A stretch of DNA of 64,000 nt from NCBI RefSeq assembly GCF_000512585.2, contig NC_089246.1, positions 496,001-560,000 on the forward strand. The letters run 5' to 3'. Every line of letters starts with the position of its first letter. Position 1 is the first letter of the stretch. Below the pieces are notes generated by a model. That model ran no database searches. It was not told the origin of the DNA and was given only the letters and a program-made list of their open reading frames with translations. The position numbers were made by a program, and so were the translations under genes. This document shows, in pieces, positions 36,246 to 48,469 of the stretch. Origin of the DNA: Kwoniella bestiolae CBS 10118 (taxonomy: Eukaryota; Basidiomycota; Tremellomycetes; Tremellales; Cryptococcaceae).

Positions 36246-37166
36246 TCATCTCCCTTCCTCCGCTTTTGATCCCTTTTCGGGCGATTTCTGGATCAGATCG
36301 GTTCCTACACCTCAAACACGTCAACTTACGTCTATACATACTAGCGATGTGCAGAACTCACTATCTGATCGAAGAGAGTTGGTAGCAGCATCCAAATCTG
36401 AGAAGGAAGTGGGCCATTCATTGGCTCTCAACAGGCTGTTGGGCTCGTTGAACATCATACTGGACGGTGTGGTTGGCGACATCACTGGACTGGCGGGTGA
36501 TCTGTGTGATACATTTAGTATCCTAGTGAAGATGATCTCACGGGTGTGAGCGTGAGGATGACTTACTTGACTGCATTGGGTGAAGAGAGTCGGCGACTGG
36601 AATATATCAAGATTAGTCATTCCTCATTATGGAAATCAGTGGTGAATAACAGAAAGCTAACATACGTCAAGTCACCAAGTCCAGCTCTGAAATTACGTCT
36701 AAACCCAGCAGAACAGAAAAACGTAATATCAGCTTGTCGTCCTTCGTCCTCACAGACCAGCCCAGAATTAGAGAAGCACGCACTCATAGCTCGGTGCAAT
36801 CCTATTGTCCGTCCCCTCTCCAATCCCTCCAAGGTTATTAGCAATCCTATTGGTGATCTGCTCCAAGCTGCTCAGGGTATTTCCGGGAGTGGTCGCGTGA
36901 TTGAAACCGGCATTCTTGTTTATGTGCATGAACTTGCTTGCTGCATTGATGAGCACACCCCCTCCTCCAGTTCCAGAAGGGTTGTTGGGCAATGTATGAG
37001 TCCTCTTGCCGATCGGGGCGATGGGTTTGGAGATGAGTGTGTTGTTAGGTGTAGCAGAGGTTAGCTTGGAAGATGGGGCGATGGTTGATCGACGAGTGGG
37101 TCGTTGAGGCGAGATCTTGCTGGGGGGTTTGGGGTCGGTGTTGGTTGGTGAAGTGATGGAGGTCAT
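36246..37166 (-). CDS. Small orphan protein with short internal exons
   Basis: Five exons inferred: 37166-36784, 36698-36666, 36596-36567, 36501-36362 and 36304-36246, giving 214 residues. The joins keep one open frame and use GTGCGT, GTATGT, GTAAGT and GTGAGT donors. The protein is rich in Ser, Thr, Pro and Asn with many S/T-P sites (KISPQRPTRRS; KSPASPVMSPTTPSS), a Gly-rich SGTGGGGVLINAASKF stretch, a mid segment TLSSLEQITNRIANNLGGIG, and a charged tail QKSPEKGSKAEEGR. Exons 2 and 3 are only 33 and 30 nt, so the model should be tested with RNA evidence. I do not recognise the family; phosphorylation by proline-directed kinases is plausible from composition only. Confidence 0.5.
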
Positions 37167-38154
37167 GCTTGTTTGTTCTTCTACCTTTTTAATGACTTTT
37201 GAGCAAGTATGATTGTTAACGAACGAATATAGATATCAGAGATACGAAGAAACAGAATGACTAGTGGCGAGAAATCCAGTACTTCCAGAAAGATGTGAAT
37301 AGAGTTTCTGAATCTCCATTAGAAATCTGTTCTGGGCTTTTATGTATATTTATGATGCCTCCGGGTAGAAGGAGATCAAAGGATGTTCAAGACGTAATAC
37401 GAATATCACCCAATCTCTCTTCCAGCCCCTGCGAATCGTCATAAAGGATCATCATGGCGATGGTACAAGGAAGGCCCATATGAACTCAGATCATCTTGGT
37501 CTCTCCGACTCAAACATGAGTGACTGTGCGAGTCATCATGGACCTGCACGTTCGTTATTCCTGCATTGATCACTCATTCACTCTCTTCAGATTATTCACG
37601 ATGCAGCAGTCGGCAACCACTACATGATCGTGAGAGCCTCTCAGCCTCTGCATCGACTCGATCCTGAGAAGCGACCAATCCCATAAGACTGTTGTCTTCC
37701 CTTTTAGATACAACTTTCACGCTGATTTCTGCTCAGTCTTTTGGGTTCACTTGTTTACACCCAGATGGGAGGTGATAAGGTGATCCGATGGATGGTTGGA
37801 AACAAAAGATCGTATGTGAATCACAGCATAATCACAGCATAAAAAATGTGGATATTAACTCAAGAGGTGGTCATTCTGTTCTCGCTTGTCGCACCATCAA
37901 AGCGATCTTAAGCAATCACCCCCCTCATTCAGTGCTATGTTCCTGGTGTGGAGCATGTACTGAGTGTAATATGATGCCATGTACGTTGAGATTCATGTCC
38001 ACGAGTAATTATAATTCGATTAATAGCCCAATATGCAATACCAAGAACGGTCCAGAAAACACCAAAATTGATTCCAACTAATATACAGTAGTAGTGTAAA
38101 TCCGAAGGGATACCCATACCGAACCTAAAATATCTCTATAAATCTATCTATAAT
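37167..38154. other. Intergenic region
   Basis: About 990 bp between two minus-strand genes: upstream region of the small orphan gene and 3' flank of the ferric reductase. AT-rich near 38090-38150. No gene, RNA or repeat supported. Confidence 0.4.
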
Positions 38155-41100
38155 CTACCACCCAAAAGTCTCCGCATGGAAATCCACCACCACACCACCC
38201 TTCCACACTTGCCTACTATCCATCTCATCCTTGACCCCGTCTCTCACAGCGTCCAATAAGGATATAGGCCCACAACACGAGACATTGACTCTTCCTCCCA
38301 TTTGCGCGGGACCCTCTCTCTCGTTCTCAGCGGAAGAGCCGGACATCGAAGTATGAGCCGCGACGGATCCTATAATTTCTGCTATGGATTCTTTGATGTT
38401 CGCTCGACCCTCGTGCCATCTTATCAATCCCTCCAATCCCTCGGCGGACCGTTTACGCAGCTCAAGCTCGGCCGGTCCGATCAGCTGTGATTCAGTTGCT
38501 CGGCGTTCCTTGGGATCTTCAATGGCAGCTACGGCTGAGAGGGATTTACGCAGCTCGGAGGGGTCTGCACCTGTTATTTGGGTGAGGTCTCTAAATGCCA
38601 TAGAGGGAGTTTCGGGCCTCGAGATATCTTCGGGGTTATTTAGCTGGATAGGCGAAGGCGGACCGGGAGTAGTGAATGAAGCCATTGATGCGCCCGAGGT
38701 GGTCGATGATGACCTGGACATCTCGGGGGCGGAGAGTAATCCGGATGATTGGACGGTCTCTAACATTGGTCGGGAGGGTTTGGCCAAGACTGGCGCAGGC
38801 ATGAGGATGGAGGCTCGTGGGGAGGCATGGGGACCGATCGAAGCTGCCGCTTGGAGGGGTAGGGAATCTCGTCGACCTGATTCTCGACGGGCTGCTATCC
38901 CGTATAACAGGGGTATGGACCTTTTCCTAGATGGCTCGGTAGGGTAGGTGGAGGTGGTGGGTGTTCCAGGTAACGAGTTTGATAAGGACCCAGAACGAGA
39001 TTGAGTCTGAGAGGGGGGTACGGTCTTGGGTGACCCCGTTCGATTTGGTGATTCTTCGGAAATGGATATTCTCTTTTGTCGCGGTAGTGGCAGATCTTCC
39101 GAGATGGATATCTGCCTGGTCCTTGGGGGGTGATTCACAGAGGAGAAGGATTCTCTCATCCATGGGATGGAGCCTCTGGAGTCTCGACGGGAAGTACCGG
39201 CGGAAGGAGGCGTGGTAGGTGATGGTGGTCGGTAATTGAAGGGGTCGACTTCGTCAGGTCCAATGTCCATGCTCATACTTTGACGGGTGTTGATCCTCAA
39301 TGGTTCTCGGCGGACAGGTTCGACAGGAGTAACAGGTAAGGGCTCTTCCATCACTGCGGTAGATCTCACCCCATCAACGGGGGTAGGTTCTTTCAGAACA
39401 ATCTCCAGCTCTTGGTTCTCCGGTACGGTGAACGGGAGTAAAGATCCTTTCCTACCGGCTTCTGCACTTATCGATCCTCGATCCGCCCCAGCACCCCCGC
39501 CGAATACCGTGTTGTCCGCGTATCCCTCTGTCCAGTTGAAAGCGGGTATGGAAGGTCTTCTTTTCTCCTTCTTCATACTTGGCCCTTCACCCTCACTCTC
39601 ACTCCCGCTAACCGCGTGGCTGCTTCTCCTCCTATTCTTGTTCTTGCTCTTGGTCGGTCCACCACCAAGATGTGTCGAGGCGAACGAACCGAACATCCTC
39701 TGTCTTCTGTCCTCCTTTGACCCGTCACTGTTATTCGAATCTCCACCCTCCGACCTCCCCGCTTCAGAAGGCATCAACGATCCCCTTCTTGTTCCCGCCT
39801 GGGTACCACCAGCTCTAAATACAGACGCACCGGTCCAAGAAGCCCAAGAGAAGGTAGACATGAATCTACTTCTCCTCCTCTTCGGCTCGTTGGCCTTTCG
39901 TTGCAAGTACTCTTCTAGGTCGCCCGAAGCCATATCTGGAAGAGTGTTGTGGGTGAGAGATAGTTTCGGTAACAAGTGTCGAGTTACGTGCACGTGGATG
40001 TTGATTGATAGATCTGGGGGCAGGTCGTTGATGTGATCTTTGAGTAGGGGGGCGATCCATTCGAGATGTAGTCGGGATTTCACCATCCATACGATGGAGA
40101 TAAATCTCACTCGGCTGGTTCCTTGGCGAATCTCACTGAGGATCTGAAGTAGGTTGGACACTGCGAATGATATTCCGGAGCCACCTAAGGTCGACAAAGA
40201 CTTAGCTCTACCACGATACTGATTCTCGATGATATTCACGGACTCACCAGAAAACATCAAAACACCTTCGTATCCCCTCATATCGCTCTTCTCCCCATAA
40301 GGACCCTCGACAGCAGCGGAAACTTCCACATCCAACTTATCGTCTATCGCCAGACCCCGCTCCTTCCTCACCTCGTCGATCTTGTCTTTCATCCGCTTGG
40401 TGAATCCATCTCTCACTCGGATGATAAACGCCAATTCGCCCGCTTCGGCCCCTTGACCAGGTTTCGAGGGGATGGTAGATGCCGTGAAAGGGTGGGCTTC
40501 CCACGGAAGACGTGACATGCCAGGCATGACGACGTAGAAATGGTGTCCCGCTGACCAGTTGAGATGTTCAGACGGCGATGAGAATTTCAGCAGTAATGTT
40601 GAGGGGGTCAATAATGAGATGGTCGCTTTTGAGGGGATCTCAGAAGCGGATAGGGAAGGTCGGACCCATAGTTTGTTGAGCACGACTAGTCTGAGTACTC
40701 GAAGGAGTCGGTCGGCAGCCCATAGACCTGCTCCGGGCTACGGCATACGTGGTACGGTCAATGATTTTTCGCCAAAGGTGATACATCGAGGCGCACTCAC
40801 ATAAATCCACACGTCCATGGCCTTCCAATGCATCACGAACGCAGCCAACATCAACGCCACCAATGCGATATGCATGACCAGGAAGAACTCGAACATCCTT
40901 CGTCGGAACCATGGTAAGGACAGTACCGAGAGTAAGGTGATCGCAAAGGTACCGGTGAATCCCTATAGGCACGATGATCAGCGATGTACGACGGGACAAG
41001 TGCCGGTACCTCATTCCAAGCTTACCCAGTGAGAGATGGTTCTCGACCAAATTTCCTTGTTCCATCCATGGGTCAATCTCCAATGTCCACCTGCATGTAT

Positions 41101-41855
41101 CCACACGCCCAAAAGACAGAGTTTGGCAGACGCCCGGTGGATATAGTTCAGTCGGTCATACGGTATACCCGTGAGGACTGTTTGGTGGAGCAAGCGTTAA
41201 CAATACTTTTAGCTGAGTGGATTCGACTGCTTACATGAGATCAAGTTGTTCTTCCCCGCTAAAGCTATGATCATAGGTACTTGGGCGACGGCTAACCAGG
41301 CGGCCTGATTCGACCAGGCCAGGGTCTCCCAACCGGCTACGCAGAACATCACGATTAGCATGGCTCGGACCATTCAACTCCAACAACCGGGTTAAGATGC
41401 AGAATTAACTCACTACCGTAAAACGAAAGAATCAGGAATCCCAACGTATACCCCCAAGTCCAGAACAGCTCCGGTGTAGCATACACCCTCTTATGTATCT
41501 TCCTCACTTTGCCAAACAATGTGAATCTCCTAGCAGGGATAGTGATCCCGGATAAAAAGAAGTATTTCTCGACCAAAACGCTTATCGATCTAATCCCTCT
41601 ATTCAGCCTGCTCAACCTCGCTCTGTCAAGCTCCTTCTCCTGGGCTTTCTCATCGATATCGTTGCTTGGTGGGGCTTCCAAGGCTAGACGGGGTTCCTTC
41701 TCGGTCGAGGTCGCTGTAGTGTCGGCCAGAGTCTGTCCTTTTGGTCGGGTCAGATGGAGGTAGAGTCTCGTCGAAAAGTTGATGAGGGTCAATATGCCCA
41801 GGATGATCGAGGTGGTATACCAGTAAAGGTATCCAACGGGCTGCGAGAGACCCAT
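38155..41855 (-). CDS. Ferric reductase-like transmembrane protein (FRE/NOX superfamily) with large NAD-domain insertion
   Basis: More than 1,100 residues in about six exons (introns near 41412-41365, 41230-41165, 41030-40965, 40800-40740 and 40251-40187). Membrane helices begin at YLYWYTTSIILGILTLINF. Two helices carry heme-spaced histidine pairs: HRASAKLCLLGVWIHAGGHW and MHIALVALMLAAFVMHW. The FAD-binding motif is HPFTASTIP, the NADPH Rossmann motif GGSGISFAVSNLL, and the C-terminal signature VSCCGPISLLDAVR. Between the NADPH motif and that signature lies an extra Ser/Arg/Pro-rich stretch of about 450-500 residues, starting near KRRRSRFMSTFSWASW. Family role: one-electron reduction of Fe(III) or Cu(II) outside the plasma membrane, or superoxide production in NOX relatives. 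The extra region faces the cytosol and is rich in potential phosphosites. Confidence 0.9.
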
Positions 41856-43687
41856 GGTGTGATGAGGATCCGAAAGAGTGGAATAGGATGTCGGAAGGAG
41901 CGAAGATTGGTTGTTTTCAACTTTCCATCAGAGGTCGGCTATGACTTTGACTTTGCTGGAATCGCCCAAGAGGTCTTGAAAGGAATGAAGCTAGACTGTA
42001 TGGTTTGTGTTATTTCAATGAACAAAGATGAGACAAAATCAAAAGACAAAAAGCATGAGAAAGAAAACTTCACATTGTTGGAGACATTACTGAATCCTGA
42101 TCATACATATAACATATCATCATCTTCCTGGCAAGGAATCATGTTTGGTCGCTTCGGACGTAGTAGGACAGGCTACGGACGGACATGTCTCACAATCCTT
42201 ATTCAGAATGGGTGTTACGTTACGACAGCATAGTTCTTCCGAGTCGTTAGTCCTGTCTACTCCATTTTAATCGGAGCAACGTTATTCGCCAAGGCATATC
42301 GTACTGAATGATAGAATCAATTTTAGCATAAAGTCTATAGCTGAAAGGTTCGGCTGGTTACCTCTTCCAACTTGTCCTGTTCAGGGATGAGATGATCTAC
42401 AGGACGACCCATCAAGATATTTTCCCGGTGGATAAACACGGGATGGCGCCTCTGTGCTGCATACTTCTTTTCATAGTACGAGTCCTGACGTCAAGCGAAC
42501 GTGGGTGTGACAGCCTCCCTCTCACCGAGTCATGCTGAACGATCGAGTACGACCAACGACTGGAAATGTGAAAGTAAATCCGAGACAGATGATGAGTATG
42601 TAAAGCAATCCCTGGATAAGGTATTACAGGTGAAAGAGGCGAAGAGATGGAGTCGTATGGGATTGTAAAGCAAAACCGAGTAAAGTTTGAATGGGTATCA
42701 GATGGCTGAATGGATGAGACGAGTCATTGACCGGATCTGGCAATCGACTGAAGAGATGTAAACAAACAGAACGAAGCGATCGGGATCGGAATGGTGCCTG
42801 GTTGCCGCACCGGTAAATCAATCGTAACTGAAATCCCGAAGTTGGGTTGGAGGGAATTGTGTTGGGCTTGGCGCCTAATTACTGACGTTGATGTAGCATG
42901 CCTATTGGACGTCCTATGCTTTGGGTGGGATGCAAATATTTTAAGCTTTGGGTGGATTTTGGCCAGACCCTTTGTGATGTACGTAAAACGAGTATATAGG
43001 CAGAATGAACCGAATACCATCAATAGCATCAGCATCAGCAGGTTCATATGAGATTCATGTTGATGGTCACAGTCAAAGTCACAGTCACAGTCACAGTCAC
43101 AGTCATTGGGGGAAACAGTATGATATGATATGATCGTATGGTTCGTATAGTCAATCGTCTTGATCACCAGCATTGCAATTGCATCTTACATATAGCATTG
43201 TAACATCATACCCATCTTAGTATCATATCACACGCGTCGACTCACTCGTCACTCACTCTCCTCCGCACAGGTTCAACCGCGCATGTTCCCGTAATCCTTC
43301 TGGTCATCTTCATCTCTTCATCATCTCACAACCATTCAAAGGGGCAAGCAACGTTTCGTCTCAATCATGACTGTGTAATATCGACATAGACACCCAAAAT
43401 AACATCACGTTCATACACGACCACGACCCAATCGATACGTCCAGTCTGAAACGCTCTTGAAACGACCATTTGCATATATACCCTCATCGCATCGCTTCTA
43501 GTCAAAACCACACCTGAAAAGTCAAAAAGTTACCCCATTGCAACATAATACAACCCAAAAATACACACAGTCTTTGTACGACTTGTACGATTAGATCAGT
43601 CTCAGTCTCACATCTAGCAATACCATTCAGGAGCATCATCACCCCTTCCTTTGATCAACCTACACAGCATTCATAATCATCACAATC
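41856..43687. promoter_or_regulatory. Divergent intergenic region, ferric reductase / orphan KGFF protein
   Basis: About 1.8 kb, the longest gene-free stretch. It contains a CACAGT hexamer array (43066-43105) and a C/A-rich leader before the plus-strand ATG. Frames that cross the array encode DCDCDC-type runs and are not credible genes. Both promoters are expected here. Confidence 0.4.
43066..43105. repeat. Imperfect CACAGT hexamer tandem repeat
   Basis: Hexamer units of (CACAGT/CAAAGT)n, about six copies with one variant unit near the left end. Confidence 0.85.
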
Positions 43688-46600
43688 ATGTCCATATCCA
43701 CCAAACAACCTTCCCCTCACTCACCCCCTGGTCCTCTCCCTTCCCCTCCCTTACTCGGCACTCCAAACATAAACACATCCAACAACGACCCCTCCTCATC
43801 CTCAGTCGTGCGACGACCAACATTACATTTCCCTACCTTGCATCTCGGATCCTTTGATACCTTGTCGACAACCCAGTCTTTATCACCCGTTGGGTCAAAC
43901 AGTCCCTCCCCCTCGCGACGTGACTTCGGGAATATAGTCACAGGTGGGGAACCTCGTCCAAGTGGAAGCTCACAAAATCAGGCTCGAGCTGAAGGAAACA
44001 TCAGCCTTAGCGTTGAACCGACCCGTTCCTCTTCACATTCCTCTCGGTCATCCTCACATCGTCTACACAAAGGTCCAATTCCACCTCCGCTCCCACCGCC
44101 CACGATGGCTTTACCTCCGCTCCCGACACTATCTCCCATATCCCCTATAGGTCCTCCTCTTTCTTCTCCCTCTTATACTTCAAGGGGTATTCAATCAAAC
44201 ATGTTCCAACCCAGATCCAGCTCGTCTTCATCCTCGTCCCTGGCTCAACAGCAACAAGCAGGTGAAGGTCGGAGGGAATTACCGACCGTTCCGACCAGGA
44301 ATCGGTCCATGGGTCACTCGTTGACTATTCACGTACCAGGTCCTCTGACCCCTTCACCCTCGGATCAAGAGGGTAATCCACTACCTTCACCGATACTCAA
44401 GCATTCCCCCGGAGTAGCCAGGCGGCGTACGGTGATCGAAAATAGCAATACAAATTTAGGTTCGCCCGTTAGAGTATCAGGTTTCACGGGGAGTATGACA
44501 CCTCCAGGGGATAGAGACTCATCGCCTACGCGAGACAACAAATCACCGCCCATCGAGAGAGGATCGATCCTCATGCCTCAGCCTCGCCCTAGTCCAGCGG
44601 TGGAACAAGCGCCAACGATGGAAACTCCACGTCGCTTAGAGAAGAAAAGGTCTTCAGCCGATCTCAAGAGTGTATCGCCTACTTCACCCACCGCAAAAAG
44701 ATCATTGCCTCGTCCTCCCAAAATCGATACTTCGCTAGATACCAAATCTTCTAATCCTGATTTACCGCAGACTGTAGTGCCCTCATCGCAGATGCAGACT
44801 GCCGTTCCTACCGACCTCGCCACTGCGCCTCATCCTCGTCCACAGCAAGATGTCGCACAGGCCAATGGACAACCGCAAAAGCCCAACCTCACATTGCCCC
44901 TCACAGCTCCCGTACCTTCATCGTCATGGCCACCGTTGAATATAGCTCGATCACCTACTTCGTCCAAACCTCCGCCTACGCGAAACGAGCCAGCTCCCAA
45001 ACCTAATTTCTATCAGAAGCATCAGGCAAATAAATCTGCCTCGTCGTTACCAGTCGTAGCGGGTTTAGCAGATGCTGGGCCGTTCGCTGGGGCATTCACT
45101 AAACCCGTTCAAGCTTCGCCTGTTGGTGTGGGATTAGGAAGACCCAGCAATCAAGCTACCAATGGACAAGGTAGAGGGCCTAGTGTCAAGCCGCAAGAGG
45201 AAATCTGTCTGGAGTGCATGATGCGTGATAGGGATTTAGCAGATGTCACTGTGCAAGGAGAAGGTGTTTGGGAAAGGGAAAGTGACGCCGACTGGAGAGA
45301 CCTTGAATGGAAGGAACAGGCTTTGCTCAAGCACATGGGTAATATAGATGAAAACCCTTCGTTGTATGACGAACTGACAAAAGCGGCAGACGAATCGAGT
45401 GAAGATACCGATTCGACGAGTTTCAGCCCCCCTTCGACTGGTAATTCCGCCGAGGATGCTAATCTGAGGAGGGAGCTGGATGCGAGAAGGAGAAGAAGAT
45501 CGTTAATCAAAGCTAAAAAGAGGGAAGCGGATTGGAGGATAGCCACGGAGGTTGGATGGAGAGGACATAAATGGGAAGGAGGAGAGACGGGTGAAGGTCT
45601 ACCTAGAGGATTTAGAGGGACTAATGGTGGTAAATTGACAGAGGAAGGTATCAAAGCTGTCATGACAAAGGTGAGTTGACTTTGCTTCTTAGAGCTTGTT
45701 CCTGTACTGACGTGACCGTGCAGTTCCCCTCTGCCTCTGCACACCGATATCAGACCCTCCAAACGTATCTTCGCCAACAATGGCATCTCGTCCTGGAAGT
45801 CCGTGCTCAGGCTCAACGACTTGGACGTTTCCCCTTTCCAGAAGATATCGTTGGTTCATCTTCCACCGTGTCGAGTCACGAAGCGCCAGTCATCCCTCGT
45901 GGTGCTCAGCCCAGCTCTATGGCTTGGGACAGACACGGAAGGGATATCAACGACCAAATGCGCGGCGTACACACCCCTGTTCAAGATACACCATCGCTTT
46001 CGGTTGTCAGACCAAGTCCATCTTCTCCTGCCAATTTGACTGGATTGGCCAACCCTCCCAGACCTGCTCCCATACAACGACCTCTCACCCATTTCTTGCC
46101 TGATAGAGAACCATCGCTTGGTGCTCCTCGAACCCCTCTCTATGCCTCTCCAGTCTCTGCGACCACTCGAAGTCGTCATGGCAAACAAGGCTCATCCCCT
46201 GGTCTGCTCGAACGCCAAGGTACATATGAAGAGAGTAACGAAGAATTATGGTCCCCAGGCGAAGAAGGCTGTGCGGGCTTGAGACCATTCTCATTTGCCG
46301 TAAGAGCCGGAGCGGCTGCTGGTCGAGATGCCGGGAGTGACGGGCATGGTGGTAGAAGGAGTCTTTGGGGTAGATTCGGTGGAAGTGTCACCAGCTTTTT
46401 TGGGGGTAGTCAGAACGGCAGTGGCAGCATGATGGATATGCAGTAAGTCGAGGTGTTTGGTTGGAATTTCGCAATATGCTGACGGCCCTTCTGTTCGTGC
46501 TCAGCCTCGGTCTAGACAACGAACGACGAAATCGAACTTCCTCATACAATGTCACGACCCACCCTCGAGCCGTCTCCATGGCGTCTCCTACTCGCCCCTC

Positions 46601-48068
46601 ATTCTTCAGTCGTGATTCCCGGTGTTCCTCCGATGTCGAGGTGAACATGCCTCGAATGTCACGAGCCATCAGTCATTCTCGTCTGTCACAAATGCGACTT
46701 GACGATGATGGGGATGAGGACCATGAAGAAGAAAAACCCAAGAAGAAAGGCATCAAGGGATTCTTCAAAAAGATGAAACCCAAGAGTAGCAGATCCAAAT
46801 CCAAATCTGATCTTCTCGCTAGACCAGAGGATGAATACGGGAACGATCAGCCTCAACCTGACACGCCTCTAGCCCCTCCTCCGCCTCTCTCGTATCTCGT
46901 CGGAAACCGAAAGCATACCAGAGATCGAAGTGGTTCATCCTCATCTATGTTGACCGATGGACAAGAGTCAAATCAGGGTAGACGATATTCAGGTTCTCTA
47001 CCATACGCTATGAGATCTGTCTCAGCTCCTATGAATGGCACTGCCTCATCGTCAGGTGGAAGCTTATCGGCCAGTCCGACCAGTTCGAAGTTCGCCACGT
47101 CTGGTCCTGGCAAGAGGGAAAGCTATGCTTCGAACCGAAGAAGAAGTTTTGGAGTGAATGAATTAGGTGAGCCGATTCAGCCTGAACAAATGGGTGATAG
47201 GAGACAATCCGGAATGGAGACGCTTTCCGGAAATGGAAACGGTACGATCACAGCGAATGGAAGGGGCGTTTATTCGTCGCCGGATACTTCCACAATCTAC
47301 GACGAACCGTCAAGTATGTACAAGAACAACACTGGGCTAAATTTCAGACCACACAACAAGACTACCTCGAGTCTATCGAACTCGAGCGGTACGATGGCGA
47401 TCGAAACCCCCCCACCGGCTATATACAACCCTTCGTCCTTCTTCAATCAGCAACAGCAGCACCAAATCGCGAATATCAGTCACGGGCCCATGGGGGACAT
47501 CAAACCGGTTGTGAGATCGCCTTCGGGTCAATTATCCCCTAACAGATTCAAGAACCTCCCGCCTCTACCTCCCGGACAAGAACAAGGGAATGGCATGGGA
47601 ATGACATCTTCTCCAGATTCATTTGCAGCGGCCTTCCCAGATCAAGAGATCAACCTGGTAGGCACGATACATGATCCGAAATATCTCAACTCGTACCCCC
47701 AAAAGGGTATGGTTGACTTTTCATCACCCAACACACCGACCGCTCTGGTCGGGTCACCCAATTCGATAAGATACCAACGAGGTCAGTATAATGGATATCC
47801 CCAACCACACCAGTTACAGGTAAACACTCAACAGTACCCTTCTGCCCATGCCAGAGCAATGGCAACTGGCAGAGCATCTTTTGATCAACCTTCCCCTCGA
47901 GCTAGAGTGGGGAGCGGGAATGAGAGGAACGTCAAGACTATGTATGGGCAGCTAGCTATGGACGAGGGTATGGGACAAGGTGGATATCCGAAAGAGAGGG
48001 ACGAGACGAAGAGGAAGAAGGGGTTTAAAGGGTTTTTCGGGGGAAGTAAAGCGGGTAGGATGGTTTAG
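43688..48068 (+). CDS. Orphan basidiomycete-type low-complexity protein with KGFF motifs
   Basis: Exons 43688-45670, 45724-46442 and 46505-48068 give 1,421 residues. The N-terminal 490 residues are Ser/Pro-rich, with a poly-Pro run (KGPIPPPLPPPTMALPP) and possible SH3-type ligands. The best-ordered block follows, EEICLECMMRDRDLADVTV then VWERESDADWRDLEWKEQ, continuing to a basic helix RRELDARRRRRSLIKAKKRE and WRIATEVGWRGHKW. A basic-aromatic Gly motif occurs at mid-protein (KKKGIKGFFKKMKPKS) and again at the extreme C-terminus (KKGFKGFFGGSKAGR); a related segment, RRSLWGRFGGSVTSFFGGS, lies just before the second intron. Such motifs could bind acidic membranes. No enzyme domain is seen, and I cannot name the family. 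Confidence 0.7.
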
Positions 48069-48469
48069 ATGATACCTCTGGACTGAATTTCGCTACCACG
48101 GGAGGAGGCTTGTGTTCGCCTGAACTGATTCGCTCATTCTGTCTTGATTCCTGATGTCTGTTTTGACTATTTGTATACTTTCAACTCTGTAGCCGTAGCC
48201 ATTATTCCGTTTGTTGCTTTGATTGATGACTGCTTAATGGACATGCATGAACGGACGATATGATATGCTATGACGGATTAGAAGAGTGCCCCCTGGTGCG
48301 CATCTCCGTCGGATCTGCTTTTTTGCCGTTTTGATGATCTGAAATTGCCTCCACTGGATTTGTCCGTTCGAACTCAAGTAATCAACTGAAATGGTCTGAT
48401 TTCAAGACTCTACAACATTGATCAAGTCAGTCGTTTCAGTCCGCTCCAGAGATCAAAAAAAAAAAAACA
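48069..48469. promoter_or_regulatory. Intergenic region and A-tract leader of LIP2
   Basis: About 400 bp between two plus-strand genes. It ends in an unbroken run of about 13 A (48455-48467) that lies two bases before the LIP2 ATG. No gene seen. Confidence 0.5.

Noticed and set aside
39287..40036. Plus-strand 249-residue frame inside the ferric reductase gene
   Set aside because: Antisense to a well-supported coding exon; composition reflects the Ser/Arg-rich insertion.
42724..43173. Minus-strand 149-residue frame with a DCDCDCDF run
   Set aside because: The run is a translation of the CACAGT hexamer repeat; no conserved features or splice signals.
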